Shown in pieces: positions 44,341 to 52,733 of a stretch of DNA of 64,000 nt (its first letter is position 1; each line of letters begins with the position of its first letter). Both the position numbers and the translations under genes were made by a program. Where the stretch lies: NCBI GenBank assembly GCA_028284625.1, contig JANQRH010000009.1, positions 310,001 through 374,000 of the forward strand. Direction: 5' to 3'. The notes below the pieces were generated by a model. It was not told the DNA's origin, made no database searches, and saw nothing but the letters and a program-made list of their open reading frames with translations. The stretch is from Afifellaceae bacterium. Its GTDB lineage: Bacteria > Pseudomonadota > Alphaproteobacteria > Rhizobiales > Afifellaceae.

Positions 44341-44361
44341 TGTTTGTATGAAAAGCAAACA
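44341..44361. promoter_or_regulatory. Candidate ROK-repressor operator in divergent promoter region
   Basis: TGTTTG and CAAACA form perfect six-base inverted arms around a nine-base spacer, 12 bp before the ROK gene ATG and 54 bp before the binding-protein gene. The TTTG...CAAA half-sites resemble those known for XylR-type ROK repressors. A binding site controlling both directions is likely but untested. Confidence 0.5.
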
Positions 44362-44373
44362 ATCCATCGAGCG

Positions 44374-45630
44374 ATGAACGACATAGGCGACGGACTCGTT
44401 TCGGAACGCTCCAGACCGGCGGATCGAGGTGCGCGGCGGCAATCGACATCGCTTGCCCGATCGATCATCTCGCCGTCATCGGCCGGTCAGGCGAACCGCA
44501 GCCGGGTGCTTCATATTCTCTATGATCTAGGGCCGATCAGCAGGTCGGCGATGGCGCGGCATCTCGGCGCCAATCGCGCCACGATCACCGCCATCGTCCA
44601 GCCGCTGATCGAAGAGGGCATCTTGGTGGAGAACAGCCCCATACCCTCCACCCGCGTCGGAGGGCGGCCTGCGCGGCCGATCTGGTTCTCGCCCGACGGC
44701 CCATCGATCGCCGCGATGGTGGTTGAGCATAATGCGGTGCACACGGCTTTGATGAGCCTCGGCGGCAATGTGCTGTTCTTCCGCGATGACGCGGTCGATC
44801 CCGCCGCGGGAGGATCGGCGGCGTTTCTCGACGTCATGCAGGTTGCCTTGAGCGAAGCGATCGCAAGAGCGGGCCGGGCGCCGCTTGGCATCGGCGTTGC
44901 CGTTTCCGGCATGGTCGACACCGATTCCGGCACGATCGTGAAGGTCAATCTGGCGGAGGCGCTGGACGGCCTTGCTCTGGGGCCGGAACTTGAGAAGCGC
45001 TTCGGCCTTCCGGTGCAGATCGACCATCACCCGCGATCGATCAGCGTCGGCGACCGAATGTTCGGATTGGGCCGCGGCCTTGAGAGTTTTGCGTCGATCT
45101 ATACCGGCGAGGTCTTGGGTGGCGGCTATTACCTCGGCGGGCGGCTGCATCGCGGCGTCGGCGGCGCCGGTGGCGAGATCGGGCACACCTTTGTCGACGC
45201 AAATGGTGCGGTGTGCCGTTGCGGCCGCGTCGGCTGTTGGGAGACCATCGCGACGGTTCCTTGGATGCGCGAACAGGCCAAGGCACTGGGCATCAAGAAA
45301 GCGGACTCTCTGACGGCGGTCGACCTTGTCCGGCAGAGCGAACAGGGAGACGAAGCTGCAAAGACGCTGCTGCACCGATACGCGAATAACCTCGCCATCG
45401 GCATTGCCAATCTGCAGCAGACGATCGCGCCGGACACCTTCATTCTTCACGGCGATGCGGCGGCGGGCGGCGAGATGATGCGGACGTTGATTGAGGATCA
45501 CGCACGCGCCCTCGTGCCGCCCAGGCCCGGCAGCACGCTCAAGGTGCTGTCGTCCAATGACGGGCACCTGACGAGCGTTTCCGGCGCTGCCGCGCTCGTG
45601 CTGTCGCATCAGTTGGCGGTCAATATCTAG
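44374..45630 (+). CDS. ROK family transcriptional regulator
   Basis: 418 residues from ATG 44374 (a TTG ten codons earlier is inside the putative operator). N-terminal winged helix-turn-helix (RVLHILYDLGPISRSAMARHLGANRATITAIVQPLIEEGIL), then a ROK sugar-kinase-like domain with the zinc motif GHTFVDANGAVCRCGRVGCWE. Such proteins are usually repressors released by a sugar. Divergent placement from the sugar transporter operon indicates that this operon is its target. A longer-than-usual 45-residue leader, rich in Arg and Ser, precedes the helix-turn-helix. Confidence 0.93.
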   Translation: MNDIGDGLVSERSRPADRGARRQSTSLARSIISPSSAGQANRSRVLHILYDLGPISRSAMARHLGANRATITAIVQPLIEEGILVENSPIPSTRVGGRPARPIWFSPDGPSIAAMVVEHNAVHTALMSLGGNVLFFRDDAVDPAAGGSAAFLDVMQVALSEAIARAGRAPLGIGVAVSGMVDTDSGTIVKVNLAEALDGLALGPELEKRFGLPVQIDHHPRSISVGDRMFGLGRGLESFASIYTGEVLGGGYYLGGRLHRGVGGAGGEIGHTFVDANGAVCRCGRVGCWETIATVPWMREQAKALGIKKADSLTAVDLVRQSEQGDEAAKTLLHRYANNLAIGIANLQQTIAPDTFILHGDAAAGGEMMRTLIEDHARALVPPRPGSTLKVLSSNDGHLTSVSGAAALVLSHQLAVNI

Positions 45631-45803
45631 CACCGCGATCCGAGCGCAATATGCCTGGAAGGGAGGCTCGCGCCGTCCGGTGCCGCCTTGCGGAATCACA
45701 CACCTCCGACCCATTATCGTGGCTGAAGCGGGAGGCTCGCAGCAGTCCCTTCGAGCGTTTTCGCGTTTCGTTGAATCGCTTTAACGCTCTATCTCTTCTC
45801 TGG

Positions 45804-45851
45804 AGCATGGTCTTATCCGAAAAGATGGTGTCCACTTTTCGGGACCATGCT
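45804..45851. repeat. Intergenic palindromic element, family R3, copy B
   Basis: AGCATGGTC/GACCATGCT arms enclosing TATCCGAAAA and CCACTTTTCGGG. Against copy A (42771-42817) the arms differ at a base pair that changes on both sides (A-T to G-C), keeping the stem. It lies directly upstream of kbl; its 3' arm contains an ATG in frame with kbl that should not be taken as the start. Confidence 0.85.
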
Positions 45852-45870
45852 TTCGGAACGGAGAGACGAC

Positions 45871-47082
45871 GTGGCGACCCAGTTTCTTGATCATCTGGAA
45901 GCGCAACTCGCCTCGATCGAGGCCGACGGGCTTCATAAGCGCGAGCGGCTGATCACCACGCCGCAGGCGGCGCATATCCGCATCCAGGATGAGCGCGCGC
46001 AAGGTGGCGAACGGGGGCTCCTGAACCTCTGCGCCAACAATTATCTCGGCCTGGCCGATGACCCGGAGGTCATCGCGGCGGCGCGCGCGGCGCTCGATGA
46101 GTTCGGTTTTGGCATGGCCTCGGTGCGTTTCATCTGCGGCGCGCAGACATTGCACCGCCAGCTTGAGGAACGCATCGCAAGCTGGCTTGGTAAGGACGAC
46201 GCAATCCTTTTCGCGGCGTGCTTCGATGCGAATGGCGGACTGTTTGAGCCGCTGCTCACGGCGGAAGACGCCATCATCTCCGATGCGCTGAACCATGCCT
46301 CCATCATTGACGGCATTCGGCTCTGCAAGGCGAAGCGCTATCGCTTCGCCAATTCCGACATGAACGAGCTGGAGACGCGCCTGAAGGAGGCGAACCAGGA
46401 CGGTGCACGCTTCAAGCTGATTGCCACCGACGGCGTGTTCTCCATGGACGGCTATGTCGCGAAGCTGAAAGAGATCTGCGATCTCGCCGAGCGCTACGCC
46501 GCGATGGTCATGGTGGACGATTGCCATGCGCACGGACATTTGGGCGAGGGCGGTCGCGGCTCGCCGGCGCTCACCGGGGCGGGCGATCGTGTTCAGATCA
46601 TCAGCGGCACGCTCGGCAAGACGCTTGGCGGCGGCATGGGTGGTTTCATTGCCGGCCCGCAGCCGGTGATCGACATGCTGCGTCAGCGTGCACGGCCCTA
46701 TCTTTTTTCCAACTCGCTGGCGCCGGCCGTAGCCGCGGGTGCGCTGAAAGCGATCGACATTGCAGAGGCGGCAGAGGATCGCCGCGAGCATCTGACAGCG
46801 CTCGTCGCCCGCTTCCGTGCCGGCATGGAAGCAGCCGGTTTCGATCTACTGCCGGGCGAGACACCGATCGTGCCGGTCATGCTCGGCGACGCCAAGCTGG
46901 CGCAAGAGATGGCGGCGGCGCTCGATCGGCGCGGAATCTATGTCGCGGGCTTCTTCTACCCGGTCGTGCCGAAAGGCCAGGCGCGCATCCGCACGCAAAT
47001 GTCGGCTGGCTTGTCGGAGGCCGATATCGATATGGCCGTGCAGGCGTTCGCGGACGCTGGACGCGAGCTAGGGGTCGTGTGA
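45871..47082 (+). CDS. kbl: Glycine C-acetyltransferase (2-amino-3-ketobutyrate CoA ligase)
   Basis: 403 residues, a PLP enzyme that splits 2-amino-3-ketobutyrate with CoA into glycine and acetyl-CoA. Seen: [56 protein letters not shown] with the PLP-contacting Asp and His, and [14 protein letters not shown] with the Schiff-base lysine. I use GTG 45871 (GGAGAG eight bases before it): the family begins here, and the upstream ATG 45847 lies in a repeat. The stop overlaps the tdh start by one base, so the two pathway genes are coupled. Confidence 0.95.
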   Translation: MATQFLDHLEAQLASIEADGLHKRERLITTPQAAHIRIQDERAQGGERGLLNLCANNYLGLADDPEVIAAARAALDEFGFGMASVRFICGAQTLHRQLEERIASWLGKDDAILFAACFDANGGLFEPLLTAEDAIISDALNHASIIDGIRLCKAKRYRFANSDMNELETRLKEANQDGARFKLIATDGVFSMDGYVAKLKEICDLAERYAAMVMVDDCHAHGHLGEGGRGSPALTGAGDRVQIISGTLGKTLGGGMGGFIAGPQPVIDMLRQRARPYLFSNSLAPAVAAGALKAIDIAEAAEDRREHLTALVARFRAGMEAAGFDLLPGETPIVPVMLGDAKLAQEMAAALDRRGIYVAGFFYPVVPKGQARIRTQMSAGLSEADIDMAVQAFADAGRELGVV

Positions 47083-48125
47083 TGCGCAATGACATGAAGG
47101 CATTGGTGAAGGCGAAGGCGGAACCCGGGCTTTGGCTTCTGGACGAACCGGTGCCGGAGATCGGCCCGGACGAGGTGTTGGTGAAGGTCGCCAAGACCGG
47201 CATCTGCGGCACGGACATCCATATCTGGAACTGGGACGAGTGGGCCCAGAAGACGATCCCCGTGCCGATGATCGTCGGCCACGAATATTCCGGCGAGATC
47301 GTTGAGGTGGGCTCAGCCGTGCGTCGTCTTAAGCTCGGCCAGCGCGTGACGGGCGAAGGACACGTCATCTCCATGCTCAGCCGTGCGGCGCGCGGCGGGC
47401 GCTATCACCTCGATCCGGAGACGCGTGGCATCGGCGTCAACATTCCTGGTGCGTTTGCAGAATATGTGAAGATCCCGGCGTTCAATGCCGTGCTTCTGCC
47501 AGACGACATCGATGACGAGCTCGGCGCCATCCTCGATCCGCTCGGCAATGCGGTGCACACGGCGCTCTCCTTCGATCTCGTCGGCGAGGATGTGCTCATC
47601 ACCGGCGCCGGGCCGATCGGCATTATGGCGGCGGCGGTGGCGCGGCATGTCGGCGCGCGGCACGTGGTGATCACCGACGTCAACCAATACCGCCTGGAGC
47701 TTGCCGGCCGTGTCGCCGACGTGGTGCCGGTCAACGTGGCGGAGGAGGATTTGCAAGTCGTGATGCAGCGGCTCGGCATGCGCGAAGGGTTTGACGTCGG
47801 CCTGGAAATGAGCGGCGCGGAAGCGGCGCTCAATCAGATGCTCGACACGATCCTGGTTGGCGGCAAGATCGCCATGCTCGGTATCCCGGCCAGAGAGTTC
47901 CCGGTCGACTGGACGAAGATCGTCTTTCACATGCTGACCATCAAAGGCATCTACGGGCGCGAGATGTTTGAGACCTGGCACAAGATGATCGCCATGCTGC
48001 AATCGGGCCTCGATATCCGCTCCATCATCACGCACCGCTTCGCGATGGCCAACTTCGCCGAGGCTTTTGAGGTCATGCGCAAGGGCGAGACCGGCAAGGT
48101 CGTGCTGGACTGGGGAGAGGCTTAG
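47082..48125 (+). CDS. tdh: L-threonine 3-dehydrogenase lacking the structural-zinc cysteines
   Basis: 347 residues; oxidises threonine to 2-amino-3-ketobutyrate with NAD+, feeding Kbl. Catalytic-zinc residues are intact ([13 protein letters not shown] and [12 protein letters not shown]) as are the NAD fold ([22 protein letters not shown]) and the family C terminus ([13 protein letters not shown]). The structural-zinc loop, which in E. coli Tdh has four cysteines spaced 3-3-8, has Ser97, Ser100, Ala103 and Asp111 instead, with the flanking residues aligned without gaps. The fold must be held without that zinc. The gene is otherwise complete and follows kbl with a one-base overlap. Confidence 0.94.
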   Translation: MRNDMKALVKAKAEPGLWLLDEPVPEIGPDEVLVKVAKTGICGTDIHIWNWDEWAQKTIPVPMIVGHEYSGEIVEVGSAVRRLKLGQRVTGEGHVISMLSRAARGGRYHLDPETRGIGVNIPGAFAEYVKIPAFNAVLLPDDIDDELGAILDPLGNAVHTALSFDLVGEDVLITGAGPIGIMAAAVARHVGARHVVITDVNQYRLELAGRVADVVPVNVAEEDLQVVMQRLGMREGFDVGLEMSGAEAALNQMLDTILVGGKIAMLGIPAREFPVDWTKIVFHMLTIKGIYGREMFETWHKMIAMLQSGLDIRSIITHRFAMANFAEAFEVMRKGETGKVVLDWGEA

Positions 48126-48155
48126 ACGGCAACGCCTATGGCTTCCGGCCGACCC

Positions 48156-48539
48156 TCAGGTCGCTCGATAAGCGATCGCGTCTATTTCGACCTTGATGCC
48201 GGCAAGCCCAGCCTCCACCGTGGTGCGCGTCGGCAAGTGGCCGGCAAAGACGCGGCGGTAGGCTTCATCGAACCTGTCGAAATCCTCGATGTCGGCGAGG
48301 TAGCAATTGCACTTCAGCACATGATCGAGGCTGCTGCCGGCGGCAACCAGCAGCGCTTCGACGTTGCGAAGCGTCCGCTCGGTTTCCTCCTCGATTGTGC
48401 CGGAGACGATCGCGCCGCTCGGATCGAGTGGGCCTTGGCCGGAAACGAACACGAGGTCGCGGAAGACAAGCGCCGGGGTATAGCTGCCGGCGGGCGGAGC
48501 GCCGCGGGACTTCGTGACGGGTATGGGTTTCTCCGACAC
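48156..48539 (-). CDS. RidA family protein (reactive imine/enamine deaminase type)
   Basis: 127 residues with the Rid core: LVFVSGQGPLDPSG, EETERTLRNVEALL, and the C-terminal LPTRTTVEAG and KVEIDAIA stretches, where the conserved arginine and glutamate of the active RidA class are present. It hydrolyses reactive enamines/imines from amino acid metabolism in the cytosol. It converges on tdh (30 bp between stops); a role in cleaning up intermediates of the neighbouring catabolic genes is plausible. Confidence 0.92.
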   Translation of the reverse strand: MSEKPIPVTKSRGAPPAGSYTPALVFRDLVFVSGQGPLDPSGAIVSGTIEEETERTLRNVEALLVAAGSSLDHVLKCNCYLADIEDFDRFDEAYRRVFAGHLPTRTTVEAGLAGIKVEIDAIAYRAT

Positions 48540-48583
48540 CGATCTTCTCCTGCTGATTACTCTTCCGACGACGGCGCACCGGG

Positions 48584-48662
48584 CTAGTGTGGTGGGTTTG
48601 AAGTTCCCATCATTGCTCCGGTGAGCTGGTCATGGGAACTTCAAACCCTAGAACCACACTAG
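48584..48662. repeat. Large inverted repeat, family R4, first unit
   Basis: CTAGTGTGGT (48584-48593) pairs with ACCACACTAG (48653-48662), and GGGTTTGAAGTTCCCAT (48594-48610) with ATGGGAACTTCAAACCC (48632-48648), giving a 27-bp stem with one small bulge. It lies between the start of ridA and the end of the dimethylformamidase-like gene. The loop contains CCGGTGAGCTG, shared with the next unit. Confidence 0.85.
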
Positions 48663-48680
48663 ATTCAATATGTTGATAGT

Positions 48681-48746
48681 GTCCCGATCGAATCTGAAGT
48701 TCGTCCGGAGTGAGCTGAACAATGATGCGAACGTCAGATTCGGGAC
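48681..48746. repeat. Inverted repeat, family R4, second unit
   Basis: GTCCCG/CGGGAC and AATCTGA/TCAGATT arms enclose a loop with CCGGAGTGAGCTG, very like the loop of the first unit; the TCTGAAGTTC arm resembles TTTGAAGTTC there. It is thus a diverged tandem copy. Its right arm runs 13 bases into the 3' end of the dimethylformamidase-like gene and could act as its terminator. Confidence 0.7.
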
Positions 48747-50884
48747 GCGAGCCTTCCGCCAAGAAAGCCGTCGATCACGTTAGCGGTGATGCGCGAGGTG
48801 TCGCTGTCATAATTGTTGGCGCTGAGCGTTGACGACCAGGTGATCGACCCGGCCGAGAACACTGCGCCATCGTTCGGCCCATGCATGAATACGATATCGG
48901 CCTGGACGCCGGATTCCGGATGTGAGCCGCCCATCTTCGGGTGAACTTGCGGCGTGGATTCAATGGCCCCTTGATAGGCGTTGGTGAAGCCCTTGGTAGA
49001 GGCAAGCACGGTCGTGTGCGGTGGCGTGCCGTTCAGCGGGTCGGCCTTGTCGACCTCAAAGCCGGCCGCGCCGTGTCCCAGCACCAGCGCCGGCCCGGCG
49101 CCCACGATGTCGTCGTCGACACCCTTGAAGATCCAGGCATGTTCGGGCGACCGGCTGGCTGCGGTGCGATGGAACGGGGCGCCGCGGTCGAAGCCCTGGC
49201 CGGTGAAGGCGACTGCCATCCGCTCGTTCGGCGGGCGGCCGCGGTCGCGCCATAGGCCGCCGCGCTCGCCGGTCAGGCTGACAATGTCCTCCCCAGGCTC
49301 GCCCATCCAGGTTCGCGTGCCGCCATAGCGGCGGACCTCAATCACGTCCGGGGCGTCCGGAGCGACGGCAGTCACCCAATAGAAGCCGTTGCCGCCGAGA
49401 TAGAGGAAGCGACCACCGGCATCGAGCCAACTATCGCGGGCGTCGAGCATCTCGCTCGTCCAATATTCCGGGTGGCTGCCTGAGATGATCACGCGGTGCG
49501 GCTCAAGCGCTGCGATGCCTTCCTCGTGGAGCAGATGATCGGTGATGACGTCGAAGGCGTAACCTTTCTCCGTCAGCCAATCGATCAGATAGAGGTCGGC
49601 GGGGAACTGGTGCGGCGCGTCAAACGTGCGGCAGCGCGCCTTGGGGCGGAAGTCGATGATCGGCCGCCTGAGCGAGCCATAGGCGATGCCGCTGCCGTCG
49701 CGGTGCACGTCGTAAAGGCTCTTCATGCCGTTCTCGTCCACATAGGCATAGCGCTCGGGCGTGATCGCCATGTTCTGGCGCGGCGATGTGTCGAGGCCGC
49801 CGCTCACGTCGAGCGATTCATTGGCATAGGCGAGGTAGCTCAAGGTCGGCATCAGGACGGCAAGTGGCTTCTCTCGGCCCTTCGCCGGGCAGACGAAGAA
49901 GGGCAGGTGATCCTCGTCTTCGCCTGCGTTGAGGCGGATCGCGTAGACACCGGACGGCAGGTCGTCGGGCACGTCGAACACATGGCTCGCCGGCCAGCCG
50001 AGATCGGCCACGTCGTCGTCGTGGAAGTGGATGGCGTCGTGGGTTTCAGGCAGAGCTGCGCCGGACATGTTGTCGCCCGGCCAACCGGTACCGGTCATGG
50101 CGCGCGCGGGGCGGTTGACCGTGTGGCCGTCGGGCGCACCGGCAATGCCTGCGAGCCGTGCGGTTCCGGCGTCGGCGGCGAAATCCCATCCGGCGAGCAT
50201 CGGCCCGTCACTGGCGAGAATGCTCGGCTTGGCGATCTTGCCATTGAAGACCTCGCGCGGCCGCAATCCATCGGCGGTGTCGTCGAGCGCGCCAGCGGCG
50301 AAAGCAAGGCGCTCGCTCGGGCCTTCGGGCAAGTTCGACTCCGCCTCGGCGTGCTCCGGCTCCGCAATCCCTGGCGCCGGTCGCTTCGGCTCCACATCGA
50401 GCGCGATCCGACTTCCCGACCGATCGACAATCAGGCGGAGGCGATACCATTGGCGCGTCACAAGCGGTTGCTGCAATTCAAGCGATGGCAGGCCGGCGCC
50501 GCTCAAAGCCGGCCGCCCATCCGCCGTGAGACAAAGGCCGATCGCGGCCGTGCCGTCCGTCGTCAGCCATGTCCCGATCCCCTGCCGGCCGGGCCCGAAC
50601 AAAGTGGGCCACACCCACAAATCGAGCACAAAATCATCGGCCGGCATGGCGTAAGGAACGAGGCCGTACGAGCCTTTGCGGACCTCGCGCGGCGCCCCGG
50701 CGTGCTCGCCGTCAATCGCGCTGTCGACCTCGATCTCCTTGAAGCCCGGCCCATTGCGATTCTCATCGCCGTGAATGAGGCGCACGAGCTTCGCCTGATA
50801 GGTGGCGGCTTCGCTGTGAACGTGGAAGGAGATAGTCTCACGCGGCCGGACCGACCAGCGGTCGCTGTAGCCCGTCAGTCGCAT
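48734..50884 (-). CDS. N,N-dimethylformamidase large-subunit-like protein
   Basis: 716 residues. The N-terminal half holds a lectin-like beta domain (DFVLDLWVWPTLFGPGRQGIGTW), the C-terminal half a glutamine-amidotransferase-like domain with VIISGSHPEYWTSEMLDARDSWLDAGG (split: HPEYW is the recognisable core), as in the large subunit of N,N-dimethylformamidase. That iron enzyme cleaves dimethylformamide to dimethylamine and formate. No gene for the usual small subunit (about 130 residues) is nearby. The gene lies ten bases after the last Pot-type permease gene, so the transporter probably supplies its substrate, perhaps an N-alkyl amide rather than dimethylformamide. Confidence 0.82.
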   Translation of the reverse strand: MRLTGYSDRWSVRPRETISFHVHSEAATYQAKLVRLIHGDENRNGPGFKEIEVDSAIDGEHAGAPREVRKGSYGLVPYAMPADDFVLDLWVWPTLFGPGRQGIGTWLTTDGTAAIGLCLTADGRPALSGAGLPSLELQQPLVTRQWYRLRLIVDRSGSRIALDVEPKRPAPGIAEPEHAEAESNLPEGPSERLAFAAGALDDTADGLRPREVFNGKIAKPSILASDGPMLAGWDFAADAGTARLAGIAGAPDGHTVNRPARAMTGTGWPGDNMSGAALPETHDAIHFHDDDVADLGWPASHVFDVPDDLPSGVYAIRLNAGEDEDHLPFFVCPAKGREKPLAVLMPTLSYLAYANESLDVSGGLDTSPRQNMAITPERYAYVDENGMKSLYDVHRDGSGIAYGSLRRPIIDFRPKARCRTFDAPHQFPADLYLIDWLTEKGYAFDVITDHLLHEEGIAALEPHRVIISGSHPEYWTSEMLDARDSWLDAGGRFLYLGGNGFYWVTAVAPDAPDVIEVRRYGGTRTWMGEPGEDIVSLTGERGGLWRDRGRPPNERMAVAFTGQGFDRGAPFHRTAASRSPEHAWIFKGVDDDIVGAGPALVLGHGAAGFEVDKADPLNGTPPHTTVLASTKGFTNAYQGAIESTPQVHPKMGGSHPESGVQADIVFMHGPNDGAVFSAGSITWSSTLSANNYDSDTSRITANVIDGFLGGRLASRI

Positions 50885-50894
50885 CGGCTTCCTC

Positions 50895-51698
50895 CTAATT
50901 GTTCCGCATAAGCACGCGGGTCGCGATCAGCACCAGGATGAAGCTCGCGGCCATAATGATCGCGCTCAGCGCGTAGATGAGAGACACCTGGGAGCTGTGA
51001 GCGGCCGATGCCGTCCAGATGTAGTAGGGCAGGGTGGTGATGCCGCCGCGCGTATAGATCGTGCGCGGTAGTTCATTGAAGGACAGCAGAAACGAGAAGA
51101 ACACCGAGGCGACGATACCGGGTCTGAGCAGCGGCAGCTCGATGTCGAGGAACGTGCGGAACGCCCCGGCGCCGAGGTCGCGCGCTGCCTCCACCAACCG
51201 GTGATCGAAGCGCACGGCGACGATCAGAATGCAAAGCAGGGCGAATGGCAGCGCCCACACGAAGTGGACCAGCACTACCGACCAAAGGCCGGTGCGGATG
51301 TCGAGGAGCCCACGGTAGAAGAAAAGCACGGCCACGCCGACCAGAATGCCCGGCATCACCAGCACGGAGAGGTAGGCGGCAAGGAGGCCCGCGCGGCGCT
51401 TTAGGAGCGGGATCAGCCGGCCGATGACGACCGCCGCGACAGTCGCCAACGCGGAGACGATGAGGCCGACGCCGACGCTTGTGACGAGCGGCTCCACCCA
51501 GCGGGCATTGTCGCCCTCAAACAGCGACGCGTACCATTCCATCGTCATCGGCCAGGGGATGCCGGAGAGGGGGCGCGTGCTGAAGGACAGGAGCGCAAGG
51601 CCGGCGATCGGCGCGTAAAGAAGCACGAGCGCGAACGCGCCGGCGGCGATCGCGATCGTCGCCGTTGTCCGGCTGAAGACGCCTGCGGGGTTGATCAT
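50895..51698 (-). CDS. ABC transporter permease (PotC-like)
   Basis: 267 residues, six membrane helices and the importer EAA loop (LVEAARDLGAGAFRTFLDIELPLLRPGI). It is the second permease of a spermidine/putrescine-type transporter. Its start overlaps the stop of the PotB-like gene by four bases. The dimethylformamidase-like gene follows after ten bases. Confidence 0.94.
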   Translation of the reverse strand: MINPAGVFSRTTATIAIAAGAFALVLLYAPIAGLALLSFSTRPLSGIPWPMTMEWYASLFEGDNARWVEPLVTSVGVGLIVSALATVAAVVIGRLIPLLKRRAGLLAAYLSVLVMPGILVGVAVLFFYRGLLDIRTGLWSVVLVHFVWALPFALLCILIVAVRFDHRLVEAARDLGAGAFRTFLDIELPLLRPGIVASVFFSFLLSFNELPRTIYTRGGITTLPYYIWTASAAHSSQVSLIYALSAIIMAASFILVLIATRVLMRNN

Positions 51699-52606
51699 GC
51701 CTTCATGCTTTCGAATGGATTGGTCGCGCTGCTGCGCAAGCGCGCGAAGGCCAGAACGATGATGATGGCGATCACCAGGAACGCGCCGAGCATAGCCGAG
51801 CCGAGCGCGGCGGCGCCCGGATAGTTCATGGCGCGGACGAGGTCGTCGAAGGTCTCCGCCATCAGCGAGACCCGGCCGCCGCCGAGAAGCGTGGTCGCGA
51901 CGTTGTCGCCGAGCATCGGTATGGCGGTGAAGATGACGCCGGCGACGATGCCGGGCACCGACAGCGGCAGAACGACATCTCTAAGGGCCTGAAGCGGTGT
52001 CGCGCCAAGGTCGCGGGCGGCCTTGATCAGCTCGTCGTCAATCAGCGAGATCGATATGAAGATCGGCCAGACCATCGAGGGGAAATACGGGCCGATCAGT
52101 CCGAGATGGACGGCAAATTCCGTGAAGAGCAGCCAATCCATCGGGGTATCGGTAACGCCGCTTCCCATCAGCATGCTATTGATGAGGCCCTCGCGGCCGA
52201 GGATGGGGCGCCAGACGATCGTGCGCGCGGCCGGGCTCAGGAAGAACGGCACGACAAGGAGAACCAGCAGGATCGATTTGGTCCAGCCTTCGCGAATGCC
52301 CTTGGCGAGCCAAAGTGCGAAGGGAAAGGCGAGGGCGAGCTCAATCAGCGTTACCAGGCCAACGACGCGGAGCGATCGGAGGATCGTCTCGATCCGATAG
52401 TCGACGAAGACCGAAGCGTAGGCGCTGAACGAGAACGTCCACAGAAAGCTCAGGCCGCGTCCCTGGAGGAATGAGATCAGCACCAGGGACATGATCGGCA
52501 AGAGCACGCCGATCGCCCAGAGCGTGGTCAGCACAGCCATGCTTGCGCGCTCAACGGAGATCGATGCGCCGCCGGCGCGGGATTTTTGCGCGTGCGTTGC
52601 CGACAA
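51695..52606 (-). CDS. ABC transporter permease (PotB-like)
   Basis: 303 residues from TTG 52606, chosen because a good Shine-Dalgarno (GAGGA) lies eight bases upstream; an in-frame GTG at 52639 is the alternative but has no such site. Six membrane helices and the EAA loop ELIKAARDLGATPLQALRDVVLPLS are seen. It pairs with the PotC-like permease (four-base overlap) in the inner membrane. Confidence 0.9.
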   Translation of the reverse strand: MSATHAQKSRAGGASISVERASMAVLTTLWAIGVLLPIMSLVLISFLQGRGLSFLWTFSFSAYASVFVDYRIETILRSLRVVGLVTLIELALAFPFALWLAKGIREGWTKSILLVLLVVPFFLSPAARTIVWRPILGREGLINSMLMGSGVTDTPMDWLLFTEFAVHLGLIGPYFPSMVWPIFISISLIDDELIKAARDLGATPLQALRDVVLPLSVPGIVAGVIFTAIPMLGDNVATTLLGGGRVSLMAETFDDLVRAMNYPGAAALGSAMLGAFLVIAIIIVLAFARLRSSATNPFESMKA

Positions 52607-52663
52607 GCTCGTTGTCCTCAGGGTCTTGCCGCAGCGCACCGAATAGGCGCCGGCTCGTCAAGA

Positions 52664-52687
52664 GGCCCCGGCGTTGGAGCCGGGGCC
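52664..52687 (-). promoter_or_regulatory. Stem-loop between binding-protein and first permease gene
   Basis: GGCCCCGGC and GCCGGGGCC form a perfect nine-base GC stem with a six-base loop, in the 127-bp gap after the PotD-like stop. No T run follows on the minus strand, so attenuation or mRNA protection fits better than full termination. It would give more binding protein than permease. Confidence 0.5.
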
Positions 52688-52733
52688 GGGCGGGACGCCG
52701 CGGCGGGAGGAAATGCCCCGGCGCCCCTTGTAT

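Noticed and set aside
45847-45870. ATG 45847 as the kbl start
   Set aside because: It lies in the 3' arm of the R3 repeat; GTG 45871 has a Shine-Dalgarno and agrees with the family N terminus.
49496-50911. Long open frame antisense to the dimethylformamidase-like gene
   Set aside because: Arg/Ala/Val-rich shadow without domains; same reason as other antisense frames (also 6932-8152, 9601-11169, 36532-37755 and 62094-63512).
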